Assembly: GCA_030641085.1 (NCBI GenBank)
Contig: DAOWIC010000335.1
Location: forward strand, 1 to 9,775
Length of the DNA stretch: 9,775 nt
Direction: 5' to 3'
Source of the DNA: Calditrichota bacterium
Lineage (GTDB): Bacteria > Zixibacteria > MSB-5A5 > GN15 > FEB-12
How positions within the stretch are numbered: the stretch's first letter is position 1; each line of letters opens with the position of its first letter. Below the pieces are notes generated by a model. It was not told the origin of the DNA, did not search any database, and worked only from the letters and a program-made list of their open reading frames with translations. The position numbers were made by a program, and so were the translations under genes. Below are positions 7,032 to 9,775 of this stretch, one piece after another.

Positions 7032-7337
7032 CTACTTGCGGGCAACCGAGGCGCTGATGGCGCGACTGGCCACCTCCGGGCTGATCTCGCAAAGCTCCGT
7101 CAGGAGATCTATCGCTTCATCGAGATGCTTCAGCCATTCTTTCTCGGGGTATTTTTGCCTGAGGTCGTCGGTGATTTCATCCGCCATCGTGGCGATGTAG
7201 CTTGCGTATGTTTTCCGTTTGCCTACCTTCAGAAACGGGATGACATACTTGTTGGCGATCTGGCCAGCCACCAGCAGGCCAATCGACCCGAGCAGGCCAA
7301 ACCAGGAGGTGGAACTGCCTAAAATAAAATCCAGCAT
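7032..7337 (-). CDS. Small one-TM protein, holin-like
   Basis: The protein has 101 residues. An N-terminal hydrophobic segment (about 11-36) ends in a basic stretch KVGKRK (37-42). A charged helical C-terminal half includes ADEITDDLRQKYPEKEW and a terminal Ala-rich helix. One membrane helix followed by a cytosolic helical tail recalls the LL-H-type phage holin superfamily, which triggers lysis by permeabilising the inner membrane. The match is by overall layout, not by a diagnostic motif. AAGGA (7344-7348) lies 6 bases before the ATG. The gene follows the tail-fibre-like gene by 42 bases on the same strand, a common place for a holin. No endolysin is visible next to it; downstream lies the shared terminator. 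Alternatively it is a small phage-associated membrane protein of other function. Confidence 0.5.
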   Translation of the reverse strand: MLDFILGSSTSWFGLLGSIGLLVAGQIANKYVIPFLKVGKRKTYASYIATMADEITDDLRQKYPEKEWLKHLDEAIDLLTELCEISPEVASRAISASVARK

Positions 7338-7379
7338 AGCGTATCCTTATATTAAAATGTTGTCAAAATAGTCATGGCG

Positions 7380-8681
7380 CTACCAGACCATCCGCCAGTG
7401 ATCGGCATCAGGCACCGACAGTCTCTGCCGCAAAATCGTTCCGTCAGGATGACTGATCGTAAATTCGTAAAGCGTTCCCACCGGCGAGAGATAATTCGAG
7501 GCGATCAGGTCGATCAGAAACTGTCCGCTTTCATCGGTCGTAACGGAGACGGTCGAGGGCGAGATGATAACGTCCTGAAATGTCACGACGCCGCCTGGCA
7601 GACGCGCGGTCACGGTCGCCCCTTCTATGGGAACGCCGCTGAAACTATACACGTGGCCGTAAACGCGGCACATATCCGGCCATGCCGGTTCGCCCGGATC
7701 GAACTGCACTCCGAACACCGTATCTGCGTCATCGCCGGTCACCACGACCGTATCCCAGGCGTCAAACAGGTATCCCGTCGAGAAAGCGCTCACCAGATAA
7801 CTATCCGCGTCCAGACTGAATGTCGCCCAACCGTCGCTTTCGGTCAAACCGACCGCAATCAGGGCCGATTGATCGAGATTCCGCACCGCCAGCCGGACAC
7901 CGGGGATGACCTGCCCGAGAGTGGAATCATAGGCGATTATGCCGTAGGCGTAGAGTCCCGAACCGGAACCGATCCCGGAGACAGTCGCGTCGAGATAACT
8001 TCCGAAAGTGCCGCCGATAGTGTGGTTGCCCTGGGGCGCGTTCCACACCCAGCGCGATACCGAGGCCGAGTCGGCCGTGCCCGACTGCGCCGCCTCGTAT
8101 CCGTACGCACCGGGTGTGTAATGGCCGGTAGTATCTTCATCCCAGACAAGATCAATGACGCTCGTGGACAAGTGCGGGCCGGTTATCGCTCCGTCGGCGA
8201 TTTCGCTCGAATCAAGTGTGCCGAACACGTTGTCCAGATCGATTCCTATCCGGTCGACCTCGGATAGCGACGAAACCCAGTCGTCATGATTTTGCAGTGT
8301 GTCGATGATAGCATACACGGAGTCGGTCAGGCCGATCTGGAAGTGATATACAAAAGGGGTATACAGCGACGAATCGGCGTCATAGGCCCGCGCAAGTATC
8401 AAGTATGGTCCGGCGCCTCCGGCGCCGTCGATATCGCCAAACTGGTCGGCAAAAATCATCCAGCCGTCATTGGTGAACGCCTCGGCGTCGGCACTGTTGA
8501 ACCAACTGTCGAACACCTCGCTGCCGCCGTAAAAAACGTGGATCCTGACCGAATCCGGCTCGGCCAGATTGCCGTCGTTGTAGATTGTGCGCGACGGGAT
8601 TGTCACCTGGTCGCCCGGCTGAATCGATGCCGCTACTGAAGATAGCGGCATCAGCAAAATCAGGCACATAATCCTAATCAT
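7380..8681 (-). CDS. Exported tail-fibre-like protein with two carboxypeptidase-regulatory-like domains
   Basis: The protein has 433 residues. A signal peptide (about 1-18) shows a short basic start, a hydrophobic core and a cleavage-like SVAAS. Residues about 19-120 are beta-rich and end in a short conserved-looking linker. Two copies of a VW-(D/N)...H-x-(T/I)-x-G-x-x-G motif follow, at 179-196 and 212-230, 33 residues apart; I associate this motif with phage tail-fibre and baseplate proteins. Two Ig-fold regions similar to carboxypeptidase regulatory-like domains close the protein (about 244-314 and 338-433). They carry the 'G..I.GA.V' and 'T...G.F' patterns. AGGAG (8690-8694) lies 8 bases before the ATG at 8681, inside the end of the preceding gene, so translation is probably coupled. 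A signal peptide is unusual for a virion protein. It could instead be a host surface adhesin; the context favours phage origin. Confidence 0.6.
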   Translation of the reverse strand: MIRIMCLILLMPLSSVAASIQPGDQVTIPSRTIYNDGNLAEPDSVRIHVFYGGSEVFDSWFNSADAEAFTNDGWMIFADQFGDIDGAGGAGPYLILARAYDADSSLYTPFVYHFQIGLTDSVYAIIDTLQNHDDWVSSLSEVDRIGIDLDNVFGTLDSSEIADGAITGPHLSTSVIDLVWDEDTTGHYTPGAYGYEAAQSGTADSASVSRWVWNAPQGNHTIGGTFGSYLDATVSGIGSGSGLYAYGIIAYDSTLGQVIPGVRLAVRNLDQSALIAVGLTESDGWATFSLDADSYLVSAFSTGYLFDAWDTVVVTGDDADTVFGVQFDPGEPAWPDMCRVYGHVYSFSGVPIEGATVTARLPGGVVTFQDVIISPSTVSVTTDESGQFLIDLIASNYLSPVGTLYEFTISHPDGTILRQRLSVPDADHWRMVW

Positions 8682-9775
8682 TTATCTCTCTCCTGTAAGC
8701 AGCGAGCGACGCCGATTTGTCTCGTCATCGCCGCCGCCGGTATTTTCAACCAGGGCGTACATGCTGAGCCGGTGGTCGGCCCGGCCGGTCTCTACCCAGG
8801 TAGTCATAAGACTCTGATTGTCTGCGGCGTAGCTGGTGTTGTCGGGAACGACCGAGGCGTCATAGCTGATATTGATCGTGCCGCTAGTGTTTCCGAGCGC
8901 CATAGCATAGCGAGTGCCGGATGCCAGCGACTGCGACAGACCGGTGACGCTGTTCCAGGCGTAGTCGGTGCTGCTGATGCTTATGAATACGGCCGTGTCC
9001 GGTCGCTGACCGCCGTTTAACGAATCGCCCGGCATGGTGTAAACGGCAGCCTCGCACGTTTTCGTCCCTGAGTAGACTTTGGTGTGCGCATAGAAACCGG
9101 TCACACGGTCGCCGGTGGTAGCGACATAGGTGTAGTCCGGATCAACATTCGCCTGCCCGTAGTCGAGGACTGTCCGATAGGACGCCCCCACACCGGAGAA
9201 GCCGATCTCCGGGTCGATGGTCACCGGGTAGACGGCGCGATCGAGAAACTGCTGCGGCATGGTCAGTGTGAGCCGGTCGTCCTCAAGGTGCAACTTGCAC
9301 CATACGGTATCGCCGGACGAGTCCCACGCCTTCGGGCGGTAAATGTGAAACGCCTTGCCGCAACCGTAATCTTCAACAAGCGATATGTCACCACCGGCAC
9401 CAACTGTGACGCGGCGGCCGGACCGCGAGGCATGATATGCGGCCCAGGATCCGACCACGCTATCCGGGCGGTAGCAGCCGAGAGCTATTTCGCTATCGGA
9501 CAGCGGCGGCTGGCAATAGAATCTGAGGCCGGATGCCTCAAGCGGAAACTCGAGGCAATTGGTGTCGGGCGGATTGGCAAGCACTACCTCCCATTCGAGG
9601 GCCATTCCGCTCAAGGCGTACAATCGGTACTTGACGCGATCCGAACCAAGCGTCACCGTGTCACCGACGTGCCGCATATTGTTCGGCCCGATCTGGGGAC
9701 CGGCGCCCTGATCGCAAAGCAACATCGCAAAACGACACTCGCCCTGCCAGAGATCGATCCCGAGCGATGATTCAC
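8682..9775 (-). CDS. Phage-like structural protein, 3' part (5' end outside window)
   Basis: The frame is open to the window end. Seventeen codons precede the ATG at 9725 without a stop (reading ...LWQGECRFA), and no ribosome binding site is seen there, so the start lies beyond 9775. The visible part has SVVGSWAAYHAS, then GKAFHIYRPK (about 9331-9357), then AVYPVTIDP (about 9210-9239), followed by a beta-rich region and a low-complexity GGGDDETNRRR tail. From memory, this order of motifs and the Gly/Arg-rich tail occur in structural or tail-associated proteins of environmental tailed phages; I cannot name a defined family. The stop (TAA at 8682-8684) is immediately followed by the ATG of the tail-fibre-like gene, showing one operon. 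The phage assignment is an inference from motifs and neighbours. Confidence 0.6.
   Translation of the reverse strand, partial: ESSLGIDLWQGECRFAMLLCDQGAGPQIGPNNMRHVGDTVTLGSDRVKYRLYALSGMALEWEVVLANPPDTNCLEFPLEASGLRFYCQPPLSDSEIALGCYRPDSVVGSWAAYHASRSGRRVTVGAGGDISLVEDYGCGKAFHIYRPKAWDSSGDTVWCKLHLEDDRLTLTMPQQFLDRAVYPVTIDPEIGFSGVGASYRTVLDYGQANVDPDYTYVATTGDRVTGFYAHTKVYSGTKTCEAAVYTMPGDSLNGGQRPDTAVFISISSTDYAWNSVTGLSQSLASGTRYAMALGNTSGTINISYDASVVPDNTSYAADNQSLMTTWVETGRADHRLSMYALVENTGGGDDETNRRRSLLTGER

Noticed and set aside
7338..7379. Exact TTGACA upstream of the holin-like gene (minus strand)
   Set aside because: No -10 element lies at a usable distance before the ATG. A 17-base spacer would place the transcript start inside the gene.
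7374..8267. Plus-strand open frame of 297 codons
   Set aside because: It is antisense to the tail-fibre-like gene and its translation is Arg/His-rich, typical of a shadow frame in GC-rich DNA.
9084..9770. Plus-strand open frame of 228 codons
   Set aside because: It is opposite the phage-like structural gene, with no ribosome binding site or recognisable domain.

Overview
The window reads as a chromosomal segment of an uncultured bacterium of the FCB (Fibrobacteres-Chlorobi-Bacteroidetes) superphylum, possibly of candidate phylum Zixibacteria type. This placement is an inference. It rests on large secreted Cys-containing proteins that end in dockerin-like EF-hand pairs, lying among ordinary housekeeping and signalling genes, and on moderately high GC. 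No rRNA, tRNA, CRISPR array or transposase is visible. Genes are tightly packed and the largest gap between them is about 140 bases.

Bases 1-1115: the 3' part of a secreted protein with a C-terminal dockerin-like pair of calcium loops, closed by a near-ideal intrinsic terminator. Bases 1117-2243 (+): a membrane site-2 protease (M50 family) whose candidate promoter abuts the start codon, suggesting a leaderless mRNA. It converges on, and overlaps by 20 bases, the gene coming from the other strand.

Bases 2224-4708 (-): lipA (lipoyl synthase) followed by a REC-GAF-HD-GYP response regulator, a predicted cyclic-di-GMP phosphodiesterase. The lipA start is best placed at 4708, well inside the longest open frame, because of a ribosome binding site and a candidate promoter. 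That promoter lies in a compact divergent region (4709-4848) shared with the next gene. Bases 4849-6945 (+): a second secreted dockerin protein, with a signal peptide, an N-terminal beta-rich domain, an Ig-like region, and a central segment that looks like a C39/papain-type peptidase whose catalytic Cys and His have been replaced.

Bases 6975-9775: a perfect 13-bp hairpin acts as a shared terminator. Beyond it, three minus-strand genes look phage-derived. In transcription order they are a structural protein running off the window, a tail-fibre-like protein with a signal peptide and two carboxypeptidase-regulatory-like domains, and a small one-TM holin-like protein. The first two are translationally coupled (stop and start codons adjacent). 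This suggests the end of the tail/lysis module of a prophage or prophage relic; no endolysin or integrase is visible here.

The strongest leads are the apparently inactive C39-like domain in the dockerin protein and the phage-like cassette with an exported fibre-like protein.
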